From NCBI RefSeq assembly GCF_002953715.1, contig NZ_CP025012.1:2976001-3040000 (forward strand): a DNA stretch of 64,000 nucleotides, given 5' to 3'. The translations under genes and the position numbers were made by a program. The notes beneath the pieces were generated by a model, which saw nothing but the letters and a program-made list of their open reading frames with translations, was not told the origin of the DNA and made no database searches. Source of the DNA: Rhizobium leguminosarum (GTDB taxonomy: Bacteria; Pseudomonadota; Alphaproteobacteria; Rhizobiales; Rhizobiaceae). Below, one piece after another: positions 1 to 8,806 of this stretch (position 1 is its first letter; each line of letters starts with the position of its first letter).

Positions 1-134
1 AGATTTCCGAAAACGGCCGGAAGCGCATTCGAAGCGTGCTCGCAGATGAGAAGCACCGGGCTCTGGCCACGGATGCGCTCGATCCCGACGCAGTCGCCGT
101 CCGCTTCGCTGAGGATTTTCGACCGGGCCAGCAC
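1..134 (-). CDS. N-formylglutamate amidohydrolase family protein, N-terminal part only
   Basis: The minus strand is open from a GTG at 134 to the window edge. The translation contains SPVLLICEHASNALPAVFG at about residues 24-42, which matches the CEHASN start of the N-formylglutamate amidohydrolase (HutG-like) family. That family removes formate from N-formylglutamate or related N-acyl amino acids. AAGGAG lies 11 bases before the GTG; another GTG sits ten bases further upstream, directly after this motif. Only about 44 codons are visible, so the catalytic part cannot be inspected. A Pho-box-like array lies about 98 bases upstream and points toward this gene. Confidence 0.7.
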   Translation of the reverse strand, partial: MLARSKILSEADGDCVGIERIRGQSPVLLICEHASNALPAVFGN

Positions 135-231
135 CAAAGGCGCCACTCCTTATCCCTTAACAAATTCCTTATGAAGAAAAGAATTCTTCAGGTTCCGGTC
201 ACTGTCAAGCGTCGACTGAAAATTTCTTTTC

Positions 232-260
232 ATGACAGTAGTTGACATGGATTATGACAG
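232..260 (-). promoter_or_regulatory. Pho-box-like array (three 11-bp repeats)
   Basis: On the minus strand the 7-mers CTGTCAT (260-254), CATGTCA (249-243) and CTGTCAT (238-232) recur with an exact 11-bp period, separated by four-base spacers. CTGTCAT-N4-CTGTCAT is the established PhoB box. The orientation and distance fit control of the minus-strand gene starting at 134. The rpiR-type gene at 317 faces the other way and could also be affected. Confidence 0.6.
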
Positions 261-316
261 CGTTGTTAACTTTGAGTGGGAAAGTGGCGCCAGACCATCC
301 CGGGGAGCATAGTTAA

Positions 317-1189
317 GTGACAGTTGCGTCGAAGACGGTTTCGGACGTCATACACTCGCATTTGGGGGTGTTGACGCGTGCCGAGAAGCAGCTTGCCGAA
401 AGCCTGCTGGACAATTATCCGGTCTCCGGGCTCGGCAGTATAACCACCATCGCCGAAAACGCCGGCGTCTCGACGCCGACCGTCGTGCGCATGGTGCAGA
501 AGCTCGGCTTCAAGGGCTATCCGGACTTTCAGGCGCATCTGCATCAGGAAGTCGAGGCGACGATCTCGAACCCGATCGCCAAGCACGACCGCTGGGCGCA
601 GAACGCCCCGGGCACCCATATTCTCAACCGTTTCGCCGATGCGATCATGGGCAATCTGCGCCAGACGCTGACCGATCTCGACACCGCGACTTTCGACAGC
701 GTCGCCGCGTTGCTCTCCGACCGCAAGCGCGGCCTTTATTTCGTCGGCGGCCGCATCACCGGCGCGCTTGCCGAGTATTTCTTCACCCATATGCAGGTCA
801 TCCGGCCGGCAACGACGCTGCTATCGTCGAACTCCAGCAGCTGGCCGCAATATGTCCTCAACATGAATGCCGGCGACATCCTGATCATCTTCGACATCCG
901 CCGCTACGAGCAGGAGATGGTGAGCCTCGCCACCGCCGCCCGCAAGCGCGGCGCCGAAATCGTCGTCTTCACCGACCAGTGGGGCTCGCCCGCCGCCAAG
1001 CTCGCCAGGCATGCTTTTCGCGTCCGGATCGAGGCGCCGTCGGCCTGGGATTCCTCCGTCGTCACCCTTTTCATCGTCGAAGCACTGATCGAAGCCGTTC
1101 AGAATTCGACCTGGGACGAGACGAAGGAGCGCATGAAGACACTGGAAGGCCTGTTCGAGCAGACCAGGCTTTTCCGTAAACCCGGCTAG
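317..1189 (+). CDS. RpiR (MurR/RpiR) family transcriptional regulator
   Basis: This 290-residue protein has the RpiR layout. An N-terminal helix-turn-helix (about residues 40-75, IAENAGVSTPTVVRMVQKLG) is followed by a SIS sugar-phosphate-binding domain (about 125-265). Members usually sense a phosphorylated metabolite and control adjacent catabolic or uptake genes. The GTG start is supported by GGGGAG eight bases upstream. The ABC operon starting at 1380 lies downstream on the same strand behind its own promoter region, so this is the likely local regulator. The effector is not evident. Confidence 0.88.
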   Translation: MTVASKTVSDVIHSHLGVLTRAEKQLAESLLDNYPVSGLGSITTIAENAGVSTPTVVRMVQKLGFKGYPDFQAHLHQEVEATISNPIAKHDRWAQNAPGTHILNRFADAIMGNLRQTLTDLDTATFDSVAALLSDRKRGLYFVGGRITGALAEYFFTHMQVIRPATTLLSSNSSSWPQYVLNMNAGDILIIFDIRRYEQEMVSLATAARKRGAEIVVFTDQWGSPAAKLARHAFRVRIEAPSAWDSSVVTLFIVEALIEAVQNSTWDETKERMKTLEGLFEQTRLFRKPG

Positions 1190-1298
1190 GAGGACAAGAC
1201 TAAAACAGAAGAAAAACAATGACGGATTTTCACGGAACCATGGCGCGCTGTCGCAAATGAAACATTGCCGCAACCGCCTGCTATCTAGGGTGAAATGA

Positions 1299-1338
1299 AC
1301 GTCATCCAATCGTCATACAAGCTTCACGTAAGCTCATT
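1299..1338 (+). promoter_or_regulatory. Pho-box-like array (four 11-bp repeats) upstream of the ABC operon
   Basis: The 7-mers ACGTCAT (1299), TCGTCAT (1310), GCTTCAC (1321) and GCTCATT (1332) recur with an exact 11-bp period and four-base spacers. The first two match the PhoB consensus CTGTCAT at five of seven positions; the last two are weaker. The array ends about 40 bases before the GTG of the binding-protein gene. That is a position expected for activation by PhoB. Confidence 0.5.
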
Positions 1339-1379
1339 AACAGCATCGCCAGACACTGAAAACCCGAAGGAGAACAACA

Positions 1380-2483
1380 GTGATCTCTAACATTTCTCGA
1401 CTACTGTCGCTTTCTACTGCGATGATCGTTGCTTCGACTGCGATTGCCGCTGCCGAGCCGAGCGCTGAACTTATCGCCGCCGCCAAGAAGGAAGGCACGC
1501 TGACGACGATCGCTCTTCCGCACGACTGGTGCGGCTACGGCGAGGTCATTGCCGGCTTCAAGGCCAAGTATGGCCTCGAGGTCAACGAGCTCAACCCGGA
1601 TGCGGGTTCGGGCGACGAAGTCGAAGCCATCAAGGCCAACAAGGGCAACACCGGCCCGCAGGCTCCTGACGTCATCGACGTAGGCCTCTCTTTCGGCCCG
1701 TCTGCAAAGAAAGACGGCCTGATCCAGCCTTACAAGGTCTCCACCTGGGACTCCATCCCGGATACCGCCAAGGATGCCGAAGGCTACTGGTACGGCGACT
1801 ATTATGGCGTTCTCTCGTTCCTCGTGAACAAGGATCTCGTCAAGGAATCGCCGGCCGACTGGGCCGACCTGAAGAAGAGCGACTACGCAAACACCGTCGC
1901 CCTCGCAGGCGATCCGCGTACCGCCAACCAGGCTGTCCAGGGCGTCTATGCGGCCGGTCTTTCCGCATCCGGCGGTGACGCTGCCAAGGCCGGCGAAGAA
2001 GGTCTGAAATTCTTCGCCGAATTGAACAAGAACGGCAATTTCGTGCCGGTCGTCGGCAAGGCGGCTCCGTTCGCCCAGGGCTCCACGCCGATCATCGTTG
2101 CCTGGGATTACAACGCCCTCTCCTGGGGCGAAAGCCTGAAAGGCAATCCTCCGTTCGAGGTCGTCGTTCCGAAGACCGGCGTCGTTGCCGGCGTCTACGT
2201 CCAGGCTATCTCCGCCTTCGCTCCGCACCCGAACGCTGCGAAGCTCTGGATGGAATACCTCTATTCCGACGAAGGTCAGCTCGGCTGGCTGAAGGGCTAT
2301 TGCCACCCGATCCGCTTCAACGATCTTGCCAAGAACAACAAGATCCCGAAGGAACTGCTCGACAAGCTGCCGCCGGCTGCAGCCTATGAAAAGGCTGTTT
2401 TCCCGACACTCGAAGAGCAGTCCGCTGGCAAGGAAGCCATCACCAAGAACTGGGATTCCGTTGTCGGCGCCGCCGTCAAGTAA
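1380..2483 (+). CDS. ABC transporter periplasmic substrate-binding protein (Fe/polyamine/phosphonate type)
   Basis: The 367-residue protein opens with a signal peptide (hydrophobic residues about 6-24, ending near AIAAAEPS) and continues as a type 2 periplasmic binding protein of the SBP_bac_6-like group. These capture iron(III), polyamines or phosphonate-type ligands. GGAGAA lies a few bases before the GTG start. It leads an operon with two permeases and an ATPase. The Pho-box-like array upstream suggests a phosphorus-related or PhoB-controlled substrate, but the ligand cannot be read from the sequence. Confidence 0.85.
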   Translation: MISNISRLLSLSTAMIVASTAIAAAEPSAELIAAAKKEGTLTTIALPHDWCGYGEVIAGFKAKYGLEVNELNPDAGSGDEVEAIKANKGNTGPQAPDVIDVGLSFGPSAKKDGLIQPYKVSTWDSIPDTAKDAEGYWYGDYYGVLSFLVNKDLVKESPADWADLKKSDYANTVALAGDPRTANQAVQGVYAAGLSASGGDAAKAGEEGLKFFAELNKNGNFVPVVGKAAPFAQGSTPIIVAWDYNALSWGESLKGNPPFEVVVPKTGVVAGVYVQAISAFAPHPNAAKLWMEYLYSDEGQLGWLKGYCHPIRFNDLAKNNKIPKELLDKLPPAAAYEKAVFPTLEEQSAGKEAITKNWDSVVGAAVK

Positions 2484-2495
2484 CCTCTGATCCTG

Positions 2496-2523
2496 CCTCC
2501 CCGCCGCAAGGCGGGGAGGTTTT
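2496..2523 (+). terminator. Hairpin with T-run between binding-protein and permease genes
   Basis: CCTCCCCGCC, a GCAA tetraloop and GGCGGGGAGG are followed by TTTT, 13 bases after the stop codon of the binding-protein gene. It looks like an intrinsic terminator. Because the permease genes follow on the same strand, it probably attenuates read-through or protects the 3' end of the upstream message. Confidence 0.7.
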
Positions 2524-2542
2524 CTCACTCCGACGCCCCAGG

Positions 2543-3448
2543 ATGAGCTTTTCCATGAGCACCGTTTCAACGCCTATGGTGCGCAGTGCCCCCTTGATCA
2601 ACAGAGATCGCGTGATCGACTGGCTGGGCATTGCACCCTTCATCATTTTCTCCCTGCTGTTCCTGATCATCCCCACGCTTTATCTTGTGGCGGGCGCATT
2701 CCTGACGCCCGAGGGCGATTTGACGCTGAAGAACATCGGTGATCTCTTTACCCCATCCATCATGAGCGCCTACTCGATCAGTATCCGTGTGTCGGTAGCG
2801 TCGGCTCTGGGCGGTGCGCTGATCGGCTTCTTCCTCGCCTGGGCCGTCGTGCTCGGCGGCCTGCCCGCGTCCGTGCGTTCGACGCTGCTGACCTTCTCCG
2901 GCGTCGCCTCGAATTTCGCCGGCGTGCCGCTTGCCTTCGCCTTTCTCGCAACGCTCGGCCGCACCGGGCTTGTGACGATTTTCCTGCGCGAATGGTTCGG
3001 CTTCAATCTCTACGGCACCGGCTTTAATCTGCTGTCCTTCCTCGGCCTCACCATCACCTACATGTATTTCCAGATCCCGCTGATGGTGCTGATCCTGACG
3101 CCGGCCCTCGACGGCATGAAGAAGGAATGGCGCGAAGCCTCGCAAATCCTTGGCGCCACCAACCGCCAGTACTGGACCATGGTCGCGCTGCCGATCCTTT
3201 GGCCGAGCCTGCTCGGCACGACGTTGCTGCTCTTCGCCAACGCCTTCGGCGCCATCGCCACCGCTTTCGCGCTGACCGGCAGCTCGCTGAACATCGTGCC
3301 GATCCTGCTCTATGCGCAGATCCGCGGCGACGTTCTGCACAATGCCAACCTCGGTTACGCCATCGCGCTCGGCATGATCGTCATCACCGGCGTCTCCAAC
3401 GTCCTTTACCTCATGCTGCGCATGCGCGCCGAACGGTGGCAGAAATGA
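2543..3448 (+). CDS. ABC transporter permease (first subunit)
   Basis: This 301-residue, multi-spanning inner-membrane protein belongs to the MetI-like permease family. The ATPase-contact loop (EAA motif) appears as EASQILGA at about residues 197-204. About six membrane segments are visible. The ATG at 2543 follows CAGG closely; an in-frame ATG at 2555 is an alternative. Its stop codon overlaps the next gene (ATGA), indicating translational coupling. Confidence 0.85.
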   Translation: MSFSMSTVSTPMVRSAPLINRDRVIDWLGIAPFIIFSLLFLIIPTLYLVAGAFLTPEGDLTLKNIGDLFTPSIMSAYSISIRVSVASALGGALIGFFLAWAVVLGGLPASVRSTLLTFSGVASNFAGVPLAFAFLATLGRTGLVTIFLREWFGFNLYGTGFNLLSFLGLTITYMYFQIPLMVLILTPALDGMKKEWREASQILGATNRQYWTMVALPILWPSLLGTTLLLFANAFGAIATAFALTGSSLNIVPILLYAQIRGDVLHNANLGYAIALGMIVITGVSNVLYLMLRMRAERWQK

Positions 3449-4233
3449 AAGCTCAACGTCTCGGAGCCTGGATCGCCGTCATTCTGGGTGCATCCTATTT
3501 CGTCATCCCGTTGATCGGCACAATCGAGTTTTCGTTGCGCATGCGCCGCGGCGAATACAGCCTCGATGCTTATGAGTCGGTCTTCTCCGACATTCAGTTC
3601 CGCGAGACCTTCGGCTATTCCATGGCGATGGCGTTGCTCACCATCGTCTTCGGCATGCTGCTCGTCGTACCGACGGCCTATTGGGTGCGGCTGCGCCTGC
3701 CGCAGATGCGTCCGGTCGTCGAATTCATCACCCTGCTACCGCTCGTCATTCCGGCGATCGTCATCGTCTTCGGTTACCTCAGGATGTATAATTCGTCGTC
3801 CTACCTGCCGCTGACGGGTTCAACGACCGGCACCAACATCCTGCTGGTCTTCTCCTATATCACCCTGTCCCTGCCCTACATGTACCGCGCCGTCGATACC
3901 GCCATGCGCGCCATCGACGTCCGCACGCTGACGGAAGCGGCCGAAAGCCTCGGCGCCCGCTGGACGACCATCATGTTCAAGTGCATTTTCCCGAATGTCA
4001 TGAGCGGCGTGCTCTCAGGCGCTTTCATCACGCTCGCGATCGTCATGGGCGAATTCACCTTTGCCGCACTTCTGAACCGTCCGGCCTTCGGTCCCTACCT
4101 GCAGCTCGTCGGCGCCAACAAGGCCTATGAGCCTTCGGCGCTTGCCGTCATCGCCTTCTCGATCACCTGGCTCAGCATGGGCCTGCTCAACCTCGTTTCC
4201 CGCTTCGGCAAAGCCGCCCCGGCAAAGGCTTAA
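3445..4233 (+). CDS. ABC transporter permease (second subunit)
   Basis: The 262-residue protein starts at the ATG that overlaps the previous stop codon (ATGA at 3445). The open frame continues upstream to 3127, but that part is a shadow of the first permease. MetI-like family with an EAA loop, EAAESLGA, near residues 158-165 and about six membrane segments. It forms the channel with the product of 2543-3448. Confidence 0.87.
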   Translation: MKAQRLGAWIAVILGASYFVIPLIGTIEFSLRMRRGEYSLDAYESVFSDIQFRETFGYSMAMALLTIVFGMLLVVPTAYWVRLRLPQMRPVVEFITLLPLVIPAIVIVFGYLRMYNSSSYLPLTGSTTGTNILLVFSYITLSLPYMYRAVDTAMRAIDVRTLTEAAESLGARWTTIMFKCIFPNVMSGVLSGAFITLAIVMGEFTFAALLNRPAFGPYLQLVGANKAYEPSALAVIAFSITWLSMGLLNLVSRFGKAAPAKA

Positions 4234-4245
4234 GGTATCTGGCTC

Positions 4246-5307
4246 ATGTCTTTTCTCACGCTGAACAACATTCAGAAATCCTTCGGCCCTGTGCAGGTCG
4301 TCAAGAACTTCAACATGACGATCGAGAAGGGTGAGTTCATCTCCTTCCTCGGGCCGTCAGGCTGCGGCAAGACAACCGTTCTGCGCATGATCGCCGGCTT
4401 TGAAACGCCGACCGGCGGCACGCTGACCATCAACGGCAAGGATCAAAGCTCGCTGAAGCCGAACCAGCGCAATATCGGCATGGTGTTCCAGGCCTACGCG
4501 CTGTTCCCCAACATGACGGTACACGACAATGTCGCCTTCGGTCTCAAGGTCGCCGGCGCCCCAAAACCTGAGATCGACGCCCGCGTCAAGGAAATGCTCG
4601 GCCTGATCAAGCTCGATCACCTGGCCGACCGCTTCCCCTATCAGCTGTCGGGCGGCCAGCAGCAGCGAGTCGCCCTTGCCCGTGCGCTCGCCGTCAAGCC
4701 GCAGGTGTTGCTGCTCGACGAGCCGCTCTCCGCACTCGACGCCAAGATCCGCGTGTCGCTGCGCGAGGAAATCCGCCAGATCCAGCAGCAGCTCGGCATC
4801 ACCACGGTCTTCGTCACCCATGATCAGGAAGAAGCCCTGTCGATCTCCGACCGCATCGTCGTCATGAATGCCGGCAAGGCCGACCAGATCGGTTCGCCCT
4901 TCGAGATCTACAATACGCCGGCAACGCGCTTCGTCGCCTCCTTCGTCGGCACGCTGAACCTCATCGAGGCCAAGGTCGTCGATCCAAATACCAACCGCAT
5001 CCAGATCGGCGATCAGGGCATAACGCTGAAGCAGTCGGTCGCGGCCCACAAGGCCGGCGAAACCATTTCGCTGGCGCTGCGTCCAGAAGCCGGCTCCCTC
5101 TCCGACAGCGTCAAGAGCGACACGGCGCTGACAGGTCAGGTCGTTTCGGCCCATTTTCTGGGGTCGGTCATCCGCACCCGCATGAATGTCGGCGGCAACG
5201 TCATCTCCTTCGACATGTTCAACAGCCCGGGCACCAACCCGCCACAGGCCGGCGAAACGGTAACGCTGCGCTTCATGGCAGCCGACCTGCTGATCATCCG
5301 CGATTAA
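4246..5307 (+). CDS. ABC transporter ATPase (PotA/FbpC type)
   Basis: The 353-residue protein carries all nucleotide-binding motifs: Walker A GPSGCGKTT (about residues 36-44), signature LSGGQQQR (about 134-141), Walker B LLLDEP (about 156-161) and a switch histidine in THDQEE. The C-terminal third is a TOBE-type regulatory domain typical of CUT1, polyamine and iron importers. It begins 12 bases after the second permease and ends the operon ahead of a strong terminator. Confidence 0.9.
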   Translation: MSFLTLNNIQKSFGPVQVVKNFNMTIEKGEFISFLGPSGCGKTTVLRMIAGFETPTGGTLTINGKDQSSLKPNQRNIGMVFQAYALFPNMTVHDNVAFGLKVAGAPKPEIDARVKEMLGLIKLDHLADRFPYQLSGGQQQRVALARALAVKPQVLLLDEPLSALDAKIRVSLREEIRQIQQQLGITTVFVTHDQEEALSISDRIVVMNAGKADQIGSPFEIYNTPATRFVASFVGTLNLIEAKVVDPNTNRIQIGDQGITLKQSVAAHKAGETISLALRPEAGSLSDSVKSDTALTGQVVSAHFLGSVIRTRMNVGGNVISFDMFNSPGTNPPQAGETVTLRFMAADLLIIRD

Positions 5308-5334
5308 TCCGCTAACGCAGATCTGACCTGGAAG

Positions 5335-5358
5335 GCGCCGCCGAGGCGGCGCTTTTTT
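5335..5358 (+). terminator. Intrinsic terminator of the ABC operon
   Basis: A perfect 8-bp stem, GCGCCGCC and GGCGGCGC, closes on a two-base GA centre and is followed by six T. It lies 28 bases after the ATPase stop codon. Confidence 0.9.
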
Positions 5359-5498
5359 CATTTCAGGCCGGCCGACCTGTCAGCAAACGTGATGCAGCCA
5401 TCACCGCAAAACACTTGAACTCTGCCCGCTCAGTGCCAGAAGTTGAGCGAACCAAATGCGCCGGGCAGCCCTCTGTCCGGCATTTTACGCGATGGGAT

Positions 5499-5810
5499 AT
5501 GTCAATGATTACCTGCCACCTGCGTTATGTGATCGATCCGTACAAGCTTGCCGAATTCGAGGAATATGCCCGGCTCTGGATCCCGATCGTCAACAGGATG
5601 GGCGGCACCCATCACGGTTATTTCCTGCCGTCCGAAGGCGCCAACAACATTGCCGTTGCCTTGTTTTCCTTCCCGAGCCTTGCCGCCTACGAGGACTATC
5701 GCACACGCATGGCAAGCGATCCGGAATGTCAGGCCGCTTTCGAACTCGACAAACGCAACCGCAGTATCGTCAGCTATGAACGCAGCTTCATGCGGCCAGT
5801 ACTCGGCTGA
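5499..5810 (+). CDS. NIPSNAP family protein
   Basis: The 103-residue protein is a single NIPSNAP-type ferredoxin-like domain. It begins MSMITCHLRYVIDP and contains the W-P-x-V and GTHHGYFLP segments typical of small bacterial members. Their biochemical role is poorly defined. An open frame extends upstream to 5415, but the family alignment starts at this ATG. It is monocistronic, between two terminators. Confidence 0.8.
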   Translation: MSMITCHLRYVIDPYKLAEFEEYARLWIPIVNRMGGTHHGYFLPSEGANNIAVALFSFPSLAAYEDYRTRMASDPECQAAFELDKRNRSIVSYERSFMRPVLG

Positions 5811-5834
5811 TCGAACCGCGCACGACCGGAAATG

Positions 5835-5869
5835 AAAAAGCCCCGCCAGGCTGGCTGGCGGGGCTTTTT
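5835..5869. terminator. Bidirectional intrinsic terminator
   Basis: AAAAA, a 10-bp stem (GCCCCGCCAG and CTGGCGGGGC) with loop GCTGG, then TTTTT. It lies between the convergent NIPSNAP gene and the sugar-transporter ATPase gene and can serve both strands. Confidence 0.93.
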
Positions 5870-5884
5870 CGTTCTGTCATGCGC

Positions 5885-6886
5885 TTATCGGATCGCCTGG
5901 TCGTCGACGTCGAAGCGGTGCACATGCGCCTGGTCAGGCGTCGCATAGACGATCTCGTCCGGCTCATACTGGTGCTCGCCGAACAGGCGCGCGGTCAACA
6001 GGCCGCATTGATCAGATTCCAGATAGATGATCGTGTCGGCGCCGAGATGCTCGACATGCACGACCTTCGCAGCCCAAGTCCCCTGTTCGCGCGACAACGT
6101 CAGGTGTTCGGGACGCACGCCGATCGTCTTGGCGCTGTGATCGCCGACCTTCTCGGCCGCGATGAAATTCATCTGCGGCGAGCCGATGAAGCCGGCAACG
6201 AAGACATTGGCCGGTCGTTTGTAGAGTTCCATCGGCGAACCGATCTGCTCGATCGCGCCGGCATTCAGCACCACGATCTTGTCGGCAAGCGTCATCGCCT
6301 CGACCTGGTCGTGGGTGACATAGATCATCGTCGCCTTCAGGCTGCGGTGCAGCCGGGCGATTTCGAGGCGGGTCTGGACGCGCAGCGCCGCATCGAGGTT
6401 CGACAGCGGTTCGTCGAACAGGAAGAGTTCCGGCTCGCGCACGATGGCACGGCCGATGGCGACGCGCTGGCGCTGGCCGCCGGAGAGCTCGGCCGGCCGC
6501 CGCGCCAGGTAGGGTTCCAGCGAAAGCATGCCGGATGCCTTGCCGACACGTTTGTCGATCTCGTCCTTGGCGGTGCCGGCCTGCTTGAGACCGAGCCCCA
6601 TATTGTCCTTGACCGTCAGATGCGGATAGAGCGCGTAGGACTGAAACACCATGGCGATGCCGCGCTTGGCCGGCGGCGTCAGCGTCTCATCGCGGCCATT
6701 GATGACGACAGCGCCCGACGTAACGTCTTCGAGGCCTGCAATGCTACGCAGCAGCGTCGATTTCCCGCAGCCTGACGGCCCGACGAAGATGACAAATTCG
6801 CCGTCCTTGACCTCGAGGTCGATGCCTTTCAGCACCTCATGCGTGCCATAGGTCTTGCGGATGGATTTGAGTTGAAGCGATCCCAC
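5885..6886 (-). CDS. Sugar ABC transporter ATPase (UgpC/MalK type)
   Basis: This 333-residue CUT1-type ATPase has Walker [10 protein letters not shown], signature LSGGQRQR, Walker B LFDEP, the D-loop SNLD and THDQVEA. A C-terminal TOBE domain contains GVRPEH. The GTG at 6886 is chosen because GGGAAAG precedes it and the family begins with a [18 protein letters not shown] segment. The longer frame to 6970 overlaps the neighbouring gene. It is the last gene of a five-gene operon reading right to left, ten bases after the oxidoreductase gene. Confidence 0.9.
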   Translation of the reverse strand: MGSLQLKSIRKTYGTHEVLKGIDLEVKDGEFVIFVGPSGCGKSTLLRSIAGLEDVTSGAVVINGRDETLTPPAKRGIAMVFQSYALYPHLTVKDNMGLGLKQAGTAKDEIDKRVGKASGMLSLEPYLARRPAELSGGQRQRVAIGRAIVREPELFLFDEPLSNLDAALRVQTRLEIARLHRSLKATMIYVTHDQVEAMTLADKIVVLNAGAIEQIGSPMELYKRPANVFVAGFIGSPQMNFIAAEKVGDHSAKTIGVRPEHLTLSREQGTWAAKVVHVEHLGADTIIYLESDQCGLLTARLFGEHQYEPDEIVYATPDQAHVHRFDVDDQAIR

Positions 6887-6896
6887 TGTCTTTCCC

Positions 6897-7961
6897 TTAC
6901 AATCTGACCGGCTGACCGGTACGCACGCTCTCGTCGGCGGCAAGGCAGATGCGTAGCGACGCCACCGCATCCGCCATATGGCGGTCGAGGTCCAGATCCT
7001 CGCGGATCGCCCTCAGCATGAAGGCCTGTTCCAGGTCGCAGAGCGCCTGATGGCCGGGTTCGCCTTCCATCGTCATGTCCTGGTCGGGTCGGATGAACTT
7101 GCCGTCAGGTCCCGTCTCGGCCGTGTGCAGACGGATCACCGAGGTCTTGGTGTGCGTGTCGATATCGTCGGACTTGGCGTTCGGATCCATGACGATCGAC
7201 ACGGCGCCTTTCGGCGACATCACATCCTTCACGAAGAAAGCGGTTTCCGAGATCATCGGTCCCCAGCCGGCCTCGTACCAGCCGATCGAACCGTCCTCGA
7301 ACAGCACCTGCAGGTGACCGTAATTATACATGTCGGCGGCGATCTCGTCGGACATGCGCAGCCCCATGCCGCGCACCTCGACAGCCTTGGCGTCGGTGAT
7401 CTGGCACATGACGTCGACATAATGCACGCCGCAATCGACGATCGGCGAGGTGGTGCGCATCAGCGATTTGTGCGTCGCCCAGGTCGGGCCGCTGGACTGC
7501 TGGTTGAGGTTCATGCGGAAGACGTAAGGCGGGCCGAGCTTGCGCGCCTCTTCAATCAGCTTCATCCAGGAAGGATGATGGCGAAGGATATAACCGATCA
7601 CCAGCTTGCGCCCCGCCTTCCCCGCTGCTGCGACGACGCGTTTGGCATCGGCGACGGTGGTTGCCAGCGGCTTTTCCACGAAGACATCACAGCCGGCCTC
7701 GAAGGCGGCGACCGCATAATCGGCATGGCTGTCGGAGTAGGTGTTGATCGAGCAGAGGTCCGGCTTCAGCTCGGCGAGCGCCGTCGTGAAGTCGGGATGG
7801 ATCGTATAGCCCTGCAGCTCGGGCTCCAATTGCGGCGTCGAGCGGTTGACGAGGCCGACGATCTCAAAGCCCGGATTGTTGTGATAGGCGAGCGCGTGGC
7901 TGCGGCCCATATTGCCGAGGCCGGCAACGAGGACACGGATCGGCTTTTCGGATTGGCTCAC
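6897..7961 (-). CDS. Gfo/Idh/MocA family oxidoreductase
   Basis: The 354-residue protein has an N-terminal Rossmann fold with [10 protein letters not shown] (about residues 15-24) and the EKPLA motif with the catalytic-region lysine (about 96-100). A C-terminal GFO/IDH/MocA alpha/beta domain follows. These enzymes oxidise or epimerise sugars using NAD(P). Its place inside a sugar ABC operon suggests it acts on the imported sugar. Its start overlaps the stop of the permease gene at 7958 (ATGA). Confidence 0.88.
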   Translation of the reverse strand: MSQSEKPIRVLVAGLGNMGRSHALAYHNNPGFEIVGLVNRSTPQLEPELQGYTIHPDFTTALAELKPDLCSINTYSDSHADYAVAAFEAGCDVFVEKPLATTVADAKRVVAAAGKAGRKLVIGYILRHHPSWMKLIEEARKLGPPYVFRMNLNQQSSGPTWATHKSLMRTTSPIVDCGVHYVDVMCQITDAKAVEVRGMGLRMSDEIAADMYNYGHLQVLFEDGSIGWYEAGWGPMISETAFFVKDVMSPKGAVSIVMDPNAKSDDIDTHTKTSVIRLHTAETGPDGKFIRPDQDMTMEGEPGHQALCDLEQAFMLRAIREDLDLDRHMADAVASLRICLAADESVRTGQPVRL

Positions 7962-8797
7962 TTGACGGCTCCTGACGTGATGCCGCGGATCAGCTGCCGC
8001 GAGAAGATGACGTAGAGGACGAGGATCGGCAGGATCGCCAGCGACAGCGCCGCCAGCACCGCGTTCCAGTTGGTGACGAACTGGCCGATGAAGATCTGCG
8101 AGCCGAGCGTCACCGTCTTGGTGGCCTCGGAGGGTGCGAGGATCAGCGGGAACCAGAGATCGTTCCAGATCGGGATCATCGTGAAGACGGCGACCGTCGC
8201 CATGGCCGGGCGCACCAGCGGCAGCACCAGGCGGAAGAAGATCGCATATTCGGAAAGCCCGTCGATGCGCCCGGCATTCTTCAGATCGTCCGAAACCGTG
8301 CGCATGAATTCCGACAGGATGAAGATCGCCAGCGGTATGCCCTGCGCGGTATAGACGAGGACCAGCGCCGTCAGCGTATTGACGAGGCCGGCCGCAACCA
8401 TACCCTGCAGGATCGCCACCGTGCCGAGACGGATCGGGATCATGATGCCGATCGCCATGTAGAGACCAAGCAGCATATTGCCGCGGAAGCGATACTCCGA
8501 GAGTGCAAAGGCCGCCATGGCGCCGAAGAGCAGCACCAGCAGGATCGAGACGATCGTGACGATGAAGCTGTTCTGGAAATAGATGGCGAAATCGCCCTGC
8601 CCGAGCACCGTCTGATAGCCGACGAGGCTGAAGGTCGATGGCGTCGGGATCATCAGCGGCTCGCGGAAGATCGAGGCACGATCCTTGAACGAGTTGACGA
8701 TGGTCAGAAACACCGGAAACAGCGCGACCAGCGTATAGGCGCTGAGCGCCAGATGCACGAGGCCGGTGCGGATGGGAGATGTGCGTGCCTTGGACAT
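7958..8797 (-). CDS. Carbohydrate ABC transporter permease (MalG type)
   Basis: The 279-residue membrane protein has about six spanning segments. The cytoplasmic loop AGRIDGLSEYAIFFRLVLPL matches the EAA motif of the MalG branch, and the protein ends with the usual [13 protein letters not shown] tail. It is coupled by overlap to the oxidoreductase gene and lies nine bases after the MalF-type permease. Confidence 0.9.
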   Translation of the reverse strand: MSKARTSPIRTGLVHLALSAYTLVALFPVFLTIVNSFKDRASIFREPLMIPTPSTFSLVGYQTVLGQGDFAIYFQNSFIVTIVSILLVLLFGAMAAFALSEYRFRGNMLLGLYMAIGIMIPIRLGTVAILQGMVAAGLVNTLTALVLVYTAQGIPLAIFILSEFMRTVSDDLKNAGRIDGLSEYAIFFRLVLPLVRPAMATVAVFTMIPIWNDLWFPLILAPSEATKTVTLGSQIFIGQFVTNWNAVLAALSLAILPILVLYVIFSRQLIRGITSGAVK

Positions 8798-8806
8798 GCG
8801 CGCTCC

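Noticed and set aside
36..245. 69-codon plus-strand frame at the left edge
   Set aside because: It overlaps the minus-strand amidohydrolase start, which has a recognisable family motif and a ribosome site.
1236..1261. GGAAC upstream of the ABC operon as another EcfG promoter
   Set aside because: The downstream TT is not present at 18 or 19 bases.
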